DNA from: Ilyomonas sp963847085
GTDB taxonomy: Bacteria; Bacteroidota; Bacteroidia; Chitinophagales; Chitinophagaceae
NCBI GenBank assembly: GCA_963847085.1
Contig: CAWJYO010000009.1
Location: 372,001-436,000, forward strand
Direction: 5' to 3'
DNA length: 64,000 bases
Each line of letters starts with the position of its first letter. The first letter of the stretch is position 1. Shown here piece after piece: positions 18,731 through 28,610 of the stretch. The notes under the pieces are model-generated. The model was not told where the DNA came from. It was given only the letters and a program-made list of their open reading frames with translations, and did no database searches. The translations under genes and the position numbers were made by a program.

Positions 18731-18950
18731 GCGTAGAACAATTTTCAGTTTTTAGAAGAAACAAATAAGACTGTAAATCACGAACAAGTAAATACGAAAG
18801 AAACATCACACCAGCGAATTACCTGTAAAACTAAAAGCACTACTATCAAAATGCTAAACCAAAGATTTATTACCAATTTTACTGAGTAATAGAAAGTAAT
18901 AGCAGAGATGATGCGTTTACAGTATAGATATTACTAATGAACAGACAACA

Positions 18951-19705
18951 ATGGACAATAACTTCTATTACAAATTCATCAAACCCGATAAATTGCTTGC
19001 CGATTTTGTAGAAAGTATCGGCATGTTTTATTATTCATCAAATGAAGCGAAAGAAGTTGTTATCATACCTGATGGAAAAATTGATTTGTTTTTCCTGCAA
19101 TCTGAATCGGGTTCTTTTCAGGTTACACTTACGGGCTTAGAAACAGCACCAAAACAAAGAATCATTCCGCCAAAAACATTCTTTTTCGATATCAATTTTA
19201 AACCACTAGCCCTTGAATATATTTTACATACTACCGTTGCTGATGTATTAAATAGTGCAAAAGATTTACCGGATGATTTTTGGAATTTCAGTGCTGAAGA
19301 TTTGAAAATATTGATGTGTTTTATACAAAAGCATCGCAAAAAATAAAAGAACTTTTACCTAAAGAAATTGATGAAAGAAAACGCAGATTGTTCGAATTAA
19401 TTTATGCATCAAACGGCGAGATGAGCGTAAAAGAACTTTCTCAAAAAGTGTTTTGGAGCAGCCGGCAAATCAATCGTTATTTCAACCAGCAATTCGGGCT
19501 TTCATTAAAAGCCTATTGCAACATTTTGCGCTTTAGAGCATCGTTAGAACACATCGCACAAGGCAAGCTTTTCCCCGAGATGGCTTTCACAGACCAAACC
19601 CATTTCATCAAGCACATAAAAAAGTTTTCCGGCGTCGTGCCTAAAGAATTGTGCAAAAACAAAAACGACCGATTTGTACTATTATCCGTCTTAAAGCAGC
19701 AATAG
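18951..19705 (+). pseudogene. AraC-family transcriptional regulator, one frameshift
   Basis: The N-terminal part (18951 to about 19300) is a ligand-type DUF6597-like domain with FIKPDKLLADFVESIGMFYYS. The C-terminal part (to 19705) contains the two helix-turn-helix units of AraC proteins: MSVKELSQKVFWSSRQINRYF and the later FPEMAFTDQTHFIKHIKKFSG with the usual F..P..L ending (GVVPKEL). The parts are in different frames; adding one T at the T3 run 19301-19303 gives AEDFENIDVFYTKASQKIKE and one continuous protein of about 250 residues. It lies directly upstream of the Tet(X)-like monooxygenase gene in the same direction and may regulate it. Confidence 0.78.
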
Positions 19706-19932
19706 TTTTGCAGCCGTACCAAACGTTGTAATATAAGAATAATGATAGTGATTGGGGCGTGCCGGCAAGCTATTGCAAGCCGTCGGGCTATCCGCTGCAA
19801 GTCCGGCACAAAAGCCAGCGCACAAAAGCTTCACCGGGCTTTTCGCTGCTATCCCTCACGCGCTGCCGCATTTGTAATTGCTTGGTATTTGCGCCATACA
19901 TTTTGTTTTACAACCAAATTAAATTTTAAAAA

Positions 19933-21093
19933 ATGCTGATAAAAAATAAATCAATAGCAATCGTTGGTGGCGGTCCCGGAGGATTAATACTGGCAAGGCT
20001 TTTACAATTGAAAGGTGCGGCTGTAAAAGTATATGAAAGAGACTTTAATAAAGATGCCCGTTTAGTAGGTTCACCACTTGACATGCATGAAGAATCGGGC
20101 ATGGCGGCTTTACGAAAAGCAGATTTATTGGAAGAGTTTAAAAAGAATTTTCGTCCCGGCGCAGATAGAATGATTATTGTAAATGAACATGCAGAAATAT
20201 TTTACAGCGACCACGACACCAAGCGGGCTGAAGATTTTGGCAATGAATATTTTCGTCCTGAAATAGACCGTGGCCCGTTAAGAAATATATTGCTGGAATC
20301 TTTACAACCTCAAACAGTCGTATGGAACAGCCATTTTATTTCAATGCAAAAACAAACCGAAGGTTGGGTCTTGCATTTCAAAAACGGTTCGTCTGCTTAT
20401 GCAGATATTGTAATTGCTGCTGATGGCGCTAATTCTAAAATCCGTCCATACATCACAAACAGCAAAGCTTTTTATTCAGGCATTACAATGCTTGAAGGCA
20501 ATGTTCACAATGCAGAAAAAGCAGCGCCCAATATGTATGCATTGGCAAATGGCGGAAAAATAATGGCTTTCGGAAATGCAAAAGATTTATTGCTTGGTCA
20601 AAAAGGCAACGGCGATTTAGGTTTTTATGCAAGTTTTAAAGCAGATGAGGTCTGGTCAACAAACAATGGCTTGGATTATTCTGATAAAGCAAAAATGCTG
20701 ACAATGGTTTAAAACAGAATATTCCGAATGGAGTACTATTTGGTACGAACTGTTTGAAAACGCAGCAACGCCTTTTATCCCGCGTCCCATTTATTGTGCC
20801 CCTTTAGATCAAACCTGGGAAGCCTTACCCAATTAACAATGATTGGTGATGCCGCACATGTAATGCCGCCCTTTGCAGGAGAAGGTGCCAATATGGCTAT
20901 GTTGGATGCTTTGGAATTGAGTGAATGTGTAACGTCTGATAAATACAATACGTTGCAGGAAGCCATTTCTTTTTATGAAACCGACATGCGTAAAAGAGCA
21001 GCCATCGCAGCACAGGAATCGCTCCAAAATGGCGAGAGGATGCATTCGGAAGATGCTTTGAATACGATGTTGAATTTTTTTAGAGGGCATTAA
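19933..21093 (+). pseudogene. Tet(X)-like FAD-dependent monooxygenase, two frameshifts
   Basis: The N-terminal piece (19933-20712) has the FAD dinucleotide motif VGGGPGGLILARLLQLKG with VYERD, then GSPLDMHEESGMAALRKADL and IDRGPLRNILLESL, all closely patterned on Tet(X)-type flavin monooxygenases. A central stretch, 20702-20834, continues in the second frame (WFKTEYSEWSTIWYELFEN, then PFIPRPIYCAPLDQTW). The last piece returns to the first frame with TMIGDAAHVMPPFAGEGANM, the second FAD-binding motif. Two single-base changes, near 20700 and 20835, would restore about 385 residues. Relatives hydroxylate aromatic or tetracycline-like compounds with NADPH and O2; resistance activity should not be assumed. 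As written it is non-functional. Confidence 0.78.
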
Positions 21094-21195
21094 AAACGAA
21101 CGATAGCAAAAGCATTTACACTATGGCGGCTCGACGTTAAATGCTCAACTGTTTATCATCGGTCGTTATACTCAATTCGGATGACAAAATGGGTA

Positions 21196-21322
21196 GTGTT
21201 CTAAAATGTATGATTAAACACATAGGAACATAACAAAATAGGTTTCACATCAATTTTCTATGTGTGCTTTCCTATGTACTTATGACTCTATGGTTTCAAA
21301 ATGATCATACATTTTGCAACAC
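21196..21322. repeat. MITE-like palindromic element
   Basis: Terminal inverted repeats of 19 bp, GTGTTCTAAAATGTATGAT at 21196-21214 and its complement at 21304-21322, match at 17 positions. An inner pair (CACATAGGAA near 219-228 of the 21 kb line and TTCCTATGT near 21268) extends the fold. There is no ORF. It fills most of the 303-bp spacer 21094-21396, between convergent genes. No second copy is in the window, so mobility is only suggested by its structure. Confidence 0.65.
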
Positions 21323-21396
21323 CCCCCAAAATGTAATGGCTAACACAGGGTAAAGCCGGCACTCGTTGTACGTTAATATATCAAACACTAACTGTT

Positions 21397-22659
21397 TTAC
21401 TTTTTATCAGCTTGATATGTAATTTTAAAAATAGTTCCTTGCAGGTCATCCGCTATATATAAAGCGCCATCAGGGCCTTGCGCAATACCCATAGGACGGT
21501 GGTGCAAAGTACTTTTTGAAGCGCTTGCATTGGCTTCCATAAAATGATCCGCAAACACTTCCCATGTTCCTGCCGGCTTGCCATCTTTGAAAGGTATAAA
21601 TGCAACAAAATAACCTTTTTGTAAGGGCTGCGACTGGCCGTGAAATACAATGAAGGCGCCATTTCTATATTTCTCCGGAAATATATTTCCCGTATAAAAC
21701 AGCAGATCGTTGGGAGCTAAGTGTGCCGGAAAATCGGCAACCGGATTGATGTATTTGTTGTCAACTGATTTCTTTCCATCACCACCATATTCGGGAGCTA
21801 TCATTTTCTTATGCTGGAAAGGATCGTAGTATATATAAGGCCAGCCCGCATCGTCACCTTTATGGAGCTCATACATTGTTTCGGCTGGTAATGATTTATC
21901 CTGTTCTGCGGTATAAAGTTTTGGAAATTTTGCATGCAAACCCCCACGCCCGTGCTGCAATGCAAATAACGAATGGGTGGCTTCATTCCAGTCAAGCCCC
22001 ACCATATTTTTCAATCCCCGTGCATAATGAACCGCATCAGCATAGCTTTGGTTCTGTTTGTTGGTGCTGAATTGCCAGACGCCACCTACTGAGTCCAACA
22101 GCGGACAATTTACAATACCATGTCCTGAAGCATCCGTGCAAGTCTCGTCATAAGAGCCAACTGCAACATATAAATTGTTATTATCATCAAGTGCAATTGC
22201 TTTTGCATTGTCTCTGCCTCTGTCCACAAGTCCCTGCACAATCGTTTCTGCATGGCCGGTATCGGTTACTTCTCCCTTGTCATTCAGTTGATATTTATAC
22301 ACTGCGCTGTTAGAGGAAGCATACAACGCATTGCCTTTAATGCGGATGCCTGTTCCGGGATAATTACCGAACCCAATGCTTTTGTCAAACTTGCCATCAT
22401 GGTTCGTATCTGTTAGATAATAAATGCCCTTACCATCCTTTAAAGCACCGAGTTTTACATACATACCGCCGTTTTTGTTTACTGCAAGATGTCGTATAGC
22501 ACCCAGCGAATCCGCAACGATGGTAGATGCAAAGCCAGGCGGTAATTGAATCTTCACCGCAGTAGTGTCTGCTGATGGGCTTGCCGCAGTTGTGCTCTTT
22601 TCCTGATTTGAATTGTTGCAGCTTGTTACAATAAGGACGCTCATTAGTGATGCGCACAC
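21397..22659 (-). CDS. PQQ-type sugar/sorbosone dehydrogenase-like lipoprotein
   Basis: 420 residues forming a six-bladed propeller pattern: LPPGFASTIVADSLGAIRHLAVNKNG, YVKLGALKDGKGIYYLTD, GLKNMVGLDWNEATHSLFALQHGRGG and the closing MGIAQGPDGALYIADDLQGTIFKI (each given in part). This is the glucose/sorbosone dehydrogenase (GSDH) fold, usually periplasmic. The listed start is GTG at 22659, giving a short hydrophobic run and lipobox IVTSC. A stronger ATG at 22690 would supply MRKIIKLL in front of it, but is out of frame by one base near 22664; that start plus a one-base correction gives a full lipoprotein signal. Reaction and sugar not determinable; PQQ binding is assumed from the family. Confidence 0.8.
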   Translation of the reverse strand: MCASLMSVLIVTSCNNSNQEKSTTAASPSADTTAVKIQLPPGFASTIVADSLGAIRHLAVNKNGGMYVKLGALKDGKGIYYLTDTNHDGKFDKSIGFGNYPGTGIRIKGNALYASSNSAVYKYQLNDKGEVTDTGHAETIVQGLVDRGRDNAKAIALDDNNNLYVAVGSYDETCTDASGHGIVNCPLLDSVGGVWQFSTNKQNQSYADAVHYARGLKNMVGLDWNEATHSLFALQHGRGGLHAKFPKLYTAEQDKSLPAETMYELHKGDDAGWPYIYYDPFQHKKMIAPEYGGDGKKSVDNKYINPVADFPAHLAPNDLLFYTGNIFPEKYRNGAFIVFHGQSQPLQKGYFVAFIPFKDGKPAGTWEVFADHFMEANASASKSTLHHRPMGIAQGPDGALYIADDLQGTIFKITYQADKK

Positions 22660-22869
22660 GCATTTACAGTAGCTTGATAATTTTTCTCATGGTTATTATT
22701 GTCAATGCCGTCGGGCTTTTCTTATTTTCCTGATTAATTGAACAGGCGTCAAATGTATTGTTTTCATACAATTCAGGCATGAACGTTTAGCTATGTAAAG
22801 AATGGATTCCGGTACCCGTATTTCATATTCCAATAAAAACAGAAGTAGTTATAAGCATTTTACAAACTC

Positions 22870-22923
22870 ATACTTTTCCTGCAACCCCTCTTTTGGTTTG
22901 TAGGCGGATTGCAGGAAAAGTAT
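22870..22923. other. 15-bp perfect inverted repeat
   Basis: ATACTTTTCCTGCAA at 22870-22884 pairs exactly with 22909-22923 across a 24-base spacer. There is no trailing T run, so it is not a typical terminator. It lies upstream of the sugar dehydrogenase gene, where it could be an operator or the remains of a repeat. Confidence 0.6.
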
Positions 22924-22997
22924 TCGGAAAGTCAACTGTTAGATTCAATTTGAATGTAGCGCAGTGTCGGGTAATATCTTGTCTTGACTTTTACAAT

Positions 22998-23204
22998 TCA
23001 CTTATACACCGCTGCCGATTCACGGTCAAAATACTTGTTTCCCTGTAGCACTTCTATAATCGCATTTATGAGTTCCTCCGAACCCACCGTTTTCTGAAGG
23101 TAACCGGGGCCGAAGTTGGCCAGCAGCTTTGTAATATGACTTTTCTCCTTACATGTGCTAAGTGCAATAATCTTATAAACAAGACAACCAACACAAGCTT
23201 TGGT
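22998..23204 (-). pseudogene. Remnant of a response-regulator receiver domain
   Basis: Reading the minus strand down to a stop at 22998 gives YKIIALSTCKEKSHITKLL, then GPGYLQKTVGSEELINAI and IEVLQGNKYF. This is the second half of a NarL/FixJ-type receiver domain: 'KIIALS' is the beta-4 strand, 'GYL.K' the conserved lysine turn and 'EEL..AI..V..G..YF' the last helix. The phospho-accepting half and the LuxR DNA-binding domain are both missing, and no start codon fits. It is a relic, too short and truncated to act. The 556-base spacer holds nothing else except the inverted repeat at 22870-22923. Confidence 0.6.
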
Positions 23205-23215
23205 TTTGCCGTTAT

Positions 23216-24134
23216 TTAATTGAACGAAGCCCTGAATTCCAATGGCGACTGGTTCGTTTTATTTTTGAACAACTTACTGAACGATTGCAGGTGTTCAAAG
23301 CCCAACTGGTAAGCAATTTCGCTGACCGACAAATGAGTGGTTGACAATTTCTCCTTTGCTTTTTCAATCAGCTTTTCGTGAATATGCTGCTGTGTATTTT
23401 GTCCTGTCAGCACTTTCAGTACACTGCTCAGGTATTTTGGTGATAGGTTCAGTTCTGCGGCAATAGATCCAACCGTTGGCAATCCTTTCGACGCCATATC
23501 AGCATTATCAAAATAGTGGGCCAATACATTTTCAAAACGTTCCAACAACTGGTGGTGGGCTTTCTCACGTGTAATGAACTGGCGGTGATAGAACCTGTCT
23601 GGCATAATTGAGCAAGGTCTCAATCTGCGAGATAACAATGCTTTTTGTAAATTGATCAATGTTCAACCGGCACTCCTGCCCAATCGTTTGCAGGATATGA
23701 ATCAATATCGCTTCTTCCTTTTCCGATAAAAATAGGGCTTCATGAACCGAGTAATCCCAGAAATCGTATTGCCTGATGCGTTGCGCCAGCGCTGTGTTCC
23801 AGAGAAAATGGGGATGAACAAGCAGCATCCATCCTGATTGTTGGATGGCTTCCACGTTAGTTTGCAGCGATAAGCTTAACACCTGTCCGGGCGCAATAAA
23901 CGACATAATCCCGTTATCAAAATCATACTCCTGCTGCCCGTACTTCAACTTTGCATCCCTCGAATTGGAAACTCTTTTTAACGCAATGGCATAAAAATCA
24001 TACACCCAGCTTTTCGGCTCTTCTATAAGCAACCGCTCAACCGACTCAACCTTAAACACACAGATCAGCGGGTGTTCCGGTTGGGGCAACTCCCTGAACT
24101 GCAGAAATTCACTGATCGTTGTAAATCGCTTCAT
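23216..24134 (-). pseudogene. AraC-family transcriptional regulator, one frameshift
   Basis: The N-terminal piece (24134 down to about 23610) is the cupin-like sensor half common in Bacteroidota AraC regulators: MKRFTTISEFLQF, FIAPGQVLSL, LLVHPHFLWN, QIETLLNYA. The C-terminal piece begins DRFYHRQFITREKAHHQLLE and carries two HTH units, GSIAAELNLSPKYLSSVL and VSEIAYQLGFEHLQSFSKLF, ending SPLEFR. Removing one C near 23608 joins them as NYADRFYHRQF, about 305 residues. The upstream gene on the same strand is a quinone oxidoreductase, the usual target pairing for this regulator type. Confidence 0.8.
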
Positions 24135-24168
24135 AGGCTAAGAAGTCGTTTAAATTTTTATCAGTATC

Positions 24169-24258
24169 GAACCACTAAGGCACAAAGAAAAGAAGTGGCC
24201 CAAAGATTTCTTTTGTTCTTCTTTGTGAAACTTTGTGTTCTTCCAATCTTTGTGGTTC
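24169..24258. repeat. CACAAAG-type intergenic palindrome
   Basis: GAACCAC at 24169-24175 pairs with GTGGTTC at 24252-24258, and the space between is built of imperfect CACAAAGAA / TTCTTTGTG units on both strands. It lies in the 142-base spacer between the oxidoreductase and AraC genes. The pattern resembles simple dispersed repeats seen in many Bacteroidota genomes; only one copy is in this window. Confidence 0.5.
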
Positions 24259-24276
24259 AAACATTTTTAAACAGCC

Positions 24277-25252
24277 CTAATTTTCTTTTCTGATTTCGAG
24301 TACAATCTTACCACGCACATGTTTGGTTTCGCTTTCCCTGTGTGCCTGAGCCACTTCCTCCAAAGGATACACTTTGCTCACCACTGCTTTCACCTTTCCT
24401 TGTTCTATTAGCTCCGTTGTTCCATCCAGTGTTGAAGTATACGTTGTTACGCTGCCACCACCAACCAGTGTGCCCCTTGCACCCCTCTTTGCCATCGCTT
24501 CTTTCAGTTCATCGCTAAACGGGCTGTCGAGATGCGTACACACAAAAATGCCGCCTTCTTTTAATAACTCTGCCGACTTTATTCTCACGTCTTCGTTCCG
24601 CACCGGCGAAGCATTGAACACCAGGTCAAGGGTGTTGAGTAAACGTTCAAACGACTGGTTCCTGTAATCCATTACTTCATCAGCACCGAGCTCTTTTAAA
24701 AAATCAAAATTGTAAGGCGATGCCGTACCAATAACATACGCACCCTTTGCTTTGGCAAACTGCACAGCTAAGTTGCCTACGCCACCTGCTGCACCATGAA
24801 TTAACACCCGCTGTCCGGGCTGCACTTTGCCCAAATCAACAATGCCATTCCAGGCAATCAAGTGCACAGGAAGGCAAGGCACCTGCTTCGTTAAAACTAA
24901 TATTGCCGGGCATGGGTGAAAACTGCACCGCCTTGGCTGCTATGTATTCGGCATAGCTGCCATCACCGGGAAAATTGGGCACACCATACACTTTATCTCC
25001 CTTCTTCAAATGGTTTACTTCACTACCCGCTTCTTCTACCGTCCCGGCTGCATCCAGCCCCAATCCTAAGGGCAGTTTCAGGAAAGACCGCAACACCTCA
25101 TTACCACCTTCACGAATAACATAATCAGCAGGGTTCACGCTGCTGGCATACATTTTTACCAATATCTCGTCGGCTGCCGGAACGGGACGTTCTACTTCTT
25201 CCAGTTGCATTACTTCCGGTCCGCCAAATTGATGAATTCTGATTGCTTTCAT
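24277..25252 (-). pseudogene. Zinc-independent NADP-dependent quinone oxidoreductase (MDR family), one frameshift
   Basis: The N-terminal piece (25252-24836) is the GroES-like catalytic domain: MKAIRIHQFGGPEVMQLEEV, SSVNPADYVIREGG, GLDAAGTVEEAGSEV. The C-terminal piece (to 24277) is the Rossmann domain with RVLIHGAAGGVGNLAVQFAK. The frames change near 24870, between NEAGA and PCLPVHLIAWNGIV; a one-base correction gives about 324 residues. The zinc-binding cysteines of alcohol dehydrogenases are absent, as expected for quinone or enal reductases. Expressed from the same strand as the AraC gene 142 bases downstream. The enzyme would reduce quinones or alpha,beta-unsaturated carbonyls. Confidence 0.82.
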
Positions 25253-25515
25253 AGTTCTGTTTTTCTTTTGGCAAAGGTCAGTGTTGATACGCTAGTCCAT
25301 TTAGCCGGAATGCGCTTTGTTTTAGTTAAAAGGAAGAATGGCGAAATGGCTATGGTTGTGCATCTCGTGAGGCGTTGGAGAACAATATATAGAAGATGAC
25401 ACTTAGTGTGGAGATAAGAATTGTGAAGTCGCAGACTTTGGGTTAGATGCGGCGAAGTTGAAAACATTTGCCGAGGCTTTTGTGTAATATACATCGCTGA
25501 GTTAGGGGTTGGGAA

Positions 25516-26595
25516 TTACGATATAATAACTTCCTGTGCATGGACTCTAATTCTTGCAACTTCACTATTGATTCCTTTTTCTTGATAGAAGAACTCTAAT
25601 TCTTCAAAAGAGATAAATCTAGACCCGATTAAATTATTAATAAATAGCTCCTCAAATATTTTAAAACTAACGGAGTCTTGTGCACAATTAAACTTTGTGA
25701 GTTTATTACCCTGATTTGCCAAAACCTTAGTCACACATATTGGAACATGAATACCAGAAGTCAACAATTTACTGTCTGGCTTATTTACTTTACTAGTAGG
25801 TCGTAAAAAGGAGCTACAATAAGGGAGTCTAAATTTCTCTGGAAGATTGTCTCCGTGCTCTCCATAACAGTAACCAGAGTTACACATATTGGTGAACAAT
25901 TTTTCAACTTGGTTTAGAAGATTTCCATTGGAAAAATATAATATTTTGTCATCCCAAGTTTTGTATTGTAAATGCACAAATCGAACCTCTTGAGCTTTTA
26001 AATTGAATTGTTCATAAATTAAATCTGCTCCGAGAATGTGCTCGGCTTTATCAGGATGCAAAAATCTTAATCTAAGAATCCTATCTTTTGAAAGTTTATA
26101 ATCTTTTAATTTTTCGCTGTTGTATATTTTTTTTCCAAAAAAAGAGTCTCGCCCCTCTAAAGTAAAATCATGATTTAAAAGTCTATTTTCTGTTATTTGT
26201 TCAGGTAAAAAATATTCGCGAGCCGCTTCTAACTCAAAAATTTTTTTCCAAATAGATGCTCCCTCTGTTTCTCCATCCAATAAAGTTCGATTGCGCTCTA
26301 TCTCTTTTTCAATTAATTCCAACGGAGTAATTTCTTCTCCTTTGTTTGATAAGCTCTCTGCTACTTGTTTATAATACTTTACTATTTCACTTTCATTAGT
26401 TTGAGTCAACAAATTTTTTATGTCCGTATAAACACTTGGATTAATATCTTTTAAAAAAGCAAGAGCACGTTTGTAAGAAATAGTAGAATCAGATTGTTTT
26501 GCAATAGTTATACACTCTCTTAAAGCGCACAAAGCAGTAAACGCATTGTTCCTTCTTTCTTCAGCTTCAATGCTGTTATCAGAAAAGTATGACAT
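25516..26595 (-). CDS. Uncharacterised protein with a possible PD-(D/E)xK nuclease core; third gene of OLD cassette
   Basis: 359 residues; I do not recognise a named family. The N-terminal third is helical and charged. The middle reads EHILGADLIYEQFN, 9 residues, then FVHLQYKT: Glu185, Asp191 and Gln210-x-Lys212 are spaced as in the D...(E/Q)xK active site of Mrr-like PD-(D/E)xK nucleases, where 'GADL...' and a beta-strand ending QxK are typical. After this come clustered cysteines (238, 243, 260, 287, 304) and LPYCSSFLRPT. The gene starts 47 bases after the OLD nuclease gene on the same strand, and the region is clearly more A+T-rich than its surroundings. A nuclease or effector role in phage defence is an inference; a substrate-binding partner is equally possible. 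Confidence 0.5.
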   Translation of the reverse strand: MSYFSDNSIEAEERRNNAFTALCALRECITIAKQSDSTISYKRALAFLKDINPSVYTDIKNLLTQTNESEIVKYYKQVAESLSNKGEEITPLELIEKEIERNRTLLDGETEGASIWKKIFELEAAREYFLPEQITENRLLNHDFTLEGRDSFFGKKIYNSEKLKDYKLSKDRILRLRFLHPDKAEHILGADLIYEQFNLKAQEVRFVHLQYKTWDDKILYFSNGNLLNQVEKLFTNMCNSGYCYGEHGDNLPEKFRLPYCSSFLRPTSKVNKPDSKLLTSGIHVPICVTKVLANQGNKLTKFNCAQDSVSFKIFEELFINNLIGSRFISFEELEFFYQEKGINSEVARIRVHAQEVIIS

Positions 26596-26641
26596 AACTC
26601 AAAAATAAACAGGATGATTTATTATATCTATATATTAAGGA

Positions 26642-28607
26642 CTAAACACCAATGCCCTCAAATGCAGTCAAGGTTTGTACTTTAACTTTTAGTAAATCTC
26701 TATTTAAATACTCAAAACATTCAATAATCCTAATTGGAATCTCATCTCGCTGTTTAATTTGCTCAATTATCAAATTCACCAAATCCTTTCCTTTTGCCGG
26801 TAAGACATTACCATGAATTTCTATCCCTGAAGCCATATAGGTTGCTCTAATTAATTTTTTTAGAGAAGGCACAAACTTTTCGTGAGAAGGAATTTTATTT
26901 TTGTCACTAATATTTTCCTTCATTTGTTCAATTACACTCTTTTCAAGCACAATTTTTCCTTCGGTATATTTTTCTACAACATTGATCCAAATTTCACTAT
27001 CAATAGCATCTTCGATATCTTGATTTCCAACAAAAAATTGATTAATTGTTGCTGCTTGTTCACCTATTTCAAATATCTGATCATGATCAAATAAATAAAC
27101 TACTTGGTCAAGTGGCTTTTTAAAGCCATCAAGTACACTTTCGAAGATTTTCTTTTGTTCGGTCCATTTAGATGCACCTTTTAATGATACAAGCTGCACA
27201 TTATCTTCGAGTAAATTATTACCACTATATATCTTATAAAGCGCAGGAATAAGATATTCTTCTGTATCACCTTCCACGACTAAAAATTTATCATAGAATA
27301 GAAAGTCAGAATTACGTAACTCTAATGAATGAAAAATTTCATCAATTGAGTGGCAATTTGAATGGCGTGTATAACAATCATCTTGACTAACAATCTTTAT
27401 TGCACTAAGTTTTGCTTTGTCGATGAAAACGGTAGAATGAGTACTTACAACTGTTTCTATAGTTGACGCACTTATTTCTTTAATAATCTCAAACAGTTGT
27501 CGTTGCGCAGTTGGATAAAGATGAGTTTCAGGTTCATCAAACGCCCAAATGTAATTTTTTACTACTACCTGTATGAGCACTGATTGCTGCAGCTTTCACT
27601 AATGCAAACCAAATTTGTCTTTTAATACCATCACCTTGTAAATCTATATGCACTGGACCGACTTCTTCTGATTTAGTCACAAATAAATCAGTGATTTTTT
27701 CTTTAACCTCAAAATAAAGATTAGCAGTCAAGTCTTGGATTTGAGGAACAACTGTAGCAATTATGTTTTTTTGTTCTTTTAAACGTTCATTTAGGACGGC
27801 TTGAGCGGCTTGTGCGCTTTCTCGCGCTTTTGCTTTTACAGGTGCTAAGTGATCTTCAATCAACTCCTTCAACGCTTCTGTAGCACTTTCCAAAATATTA
27901 TCGAAAGAGCTATTCCAGTCAAGATATCTAAATGATGGAAAGAGATTTTTCTCCCATTTCCATTCAATCCAATAATTATTTGTACCAACTTTCAAGTACA
28001 AAGCTCTTACTATTTCCAAATTACTAAACCTACCTACTCCATTACTATTACGGATATCTTCAACTGTCAAATTAAATTCAGTTCTTTTCTTATTCAGTTG
28101 TGTTGCCGTTAGATTGAAAAAAGATTGAAACTCTCCTTCAACTATTTCACTATCTGGCATGAGTAAATAGTTTTTTATCTTTCCATCAGCATCAAAACTC
28201 CTACAATACCAAAGTCCGTTTTCTGAAGCATTCTCTAATGCCCACAATGATTGAGCTTTGAGTGATTCTATTGCACTATTATTAAAATCACCTTCTTCTG
28301 TTAGAAACTTTCCTGCTATAATGATTTCACCATTTGAATAAGGGGGCACTGGAATATTAAGAGTTTGAAATTTTTCGGTAAATTTTTCTATCTCTAATGT
28401 TGAGTTAGAAGTGTCTTTCTTTTTGGTTCCATCCTTAACAGAAAAAACCTGAGGCTTTTCACTAAGAAGCAATTCTAAGCCCTTTAAAAGAGATGTTTTG
28501 CCACAATCATTTATACCGATTAAAATATTAGGTTCGTCTTTTAAAAGATCAATTTCAACACAGCGACAACTTCTATAGTTGACAATAATGAGTTTAGTAA
28601 GGTACAT
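26642..28607 (-). pseudogene. OLD-family ATPase/TOPRIM nuclease, one homopolymer frameshift
   Basis: Two overlapping ORFs (28607-27537 and 27580-26642) are one gene of about 655 residues. The ABC-type ATPase has Walker A GINDCGKTSLLKG (residues 31-43), a coiled-coil middle, Walker B WAFDEPETHLYP and the H-loop VSTHSTVFID. The TOPRIM domain has LVVEGDTEEYLIPAL with the catalytic Glu and YLFDHDQIFE as its Asp-x-Asp motif. This is the OLD/class-2 arrangement, as in GajA, PtuA-like and other defence ATPases. The frame breaks at the T6 run 27555-27560; removing one base gives SSKNYIWAFDEPETH and restores the gene, so it is probably intact in the organism. The KTSC gene ends 3 bases before it. No UvrD or HNH partner is nearby. 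Confidence 0.87.
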
Positions 28608-28610
28608 TTA

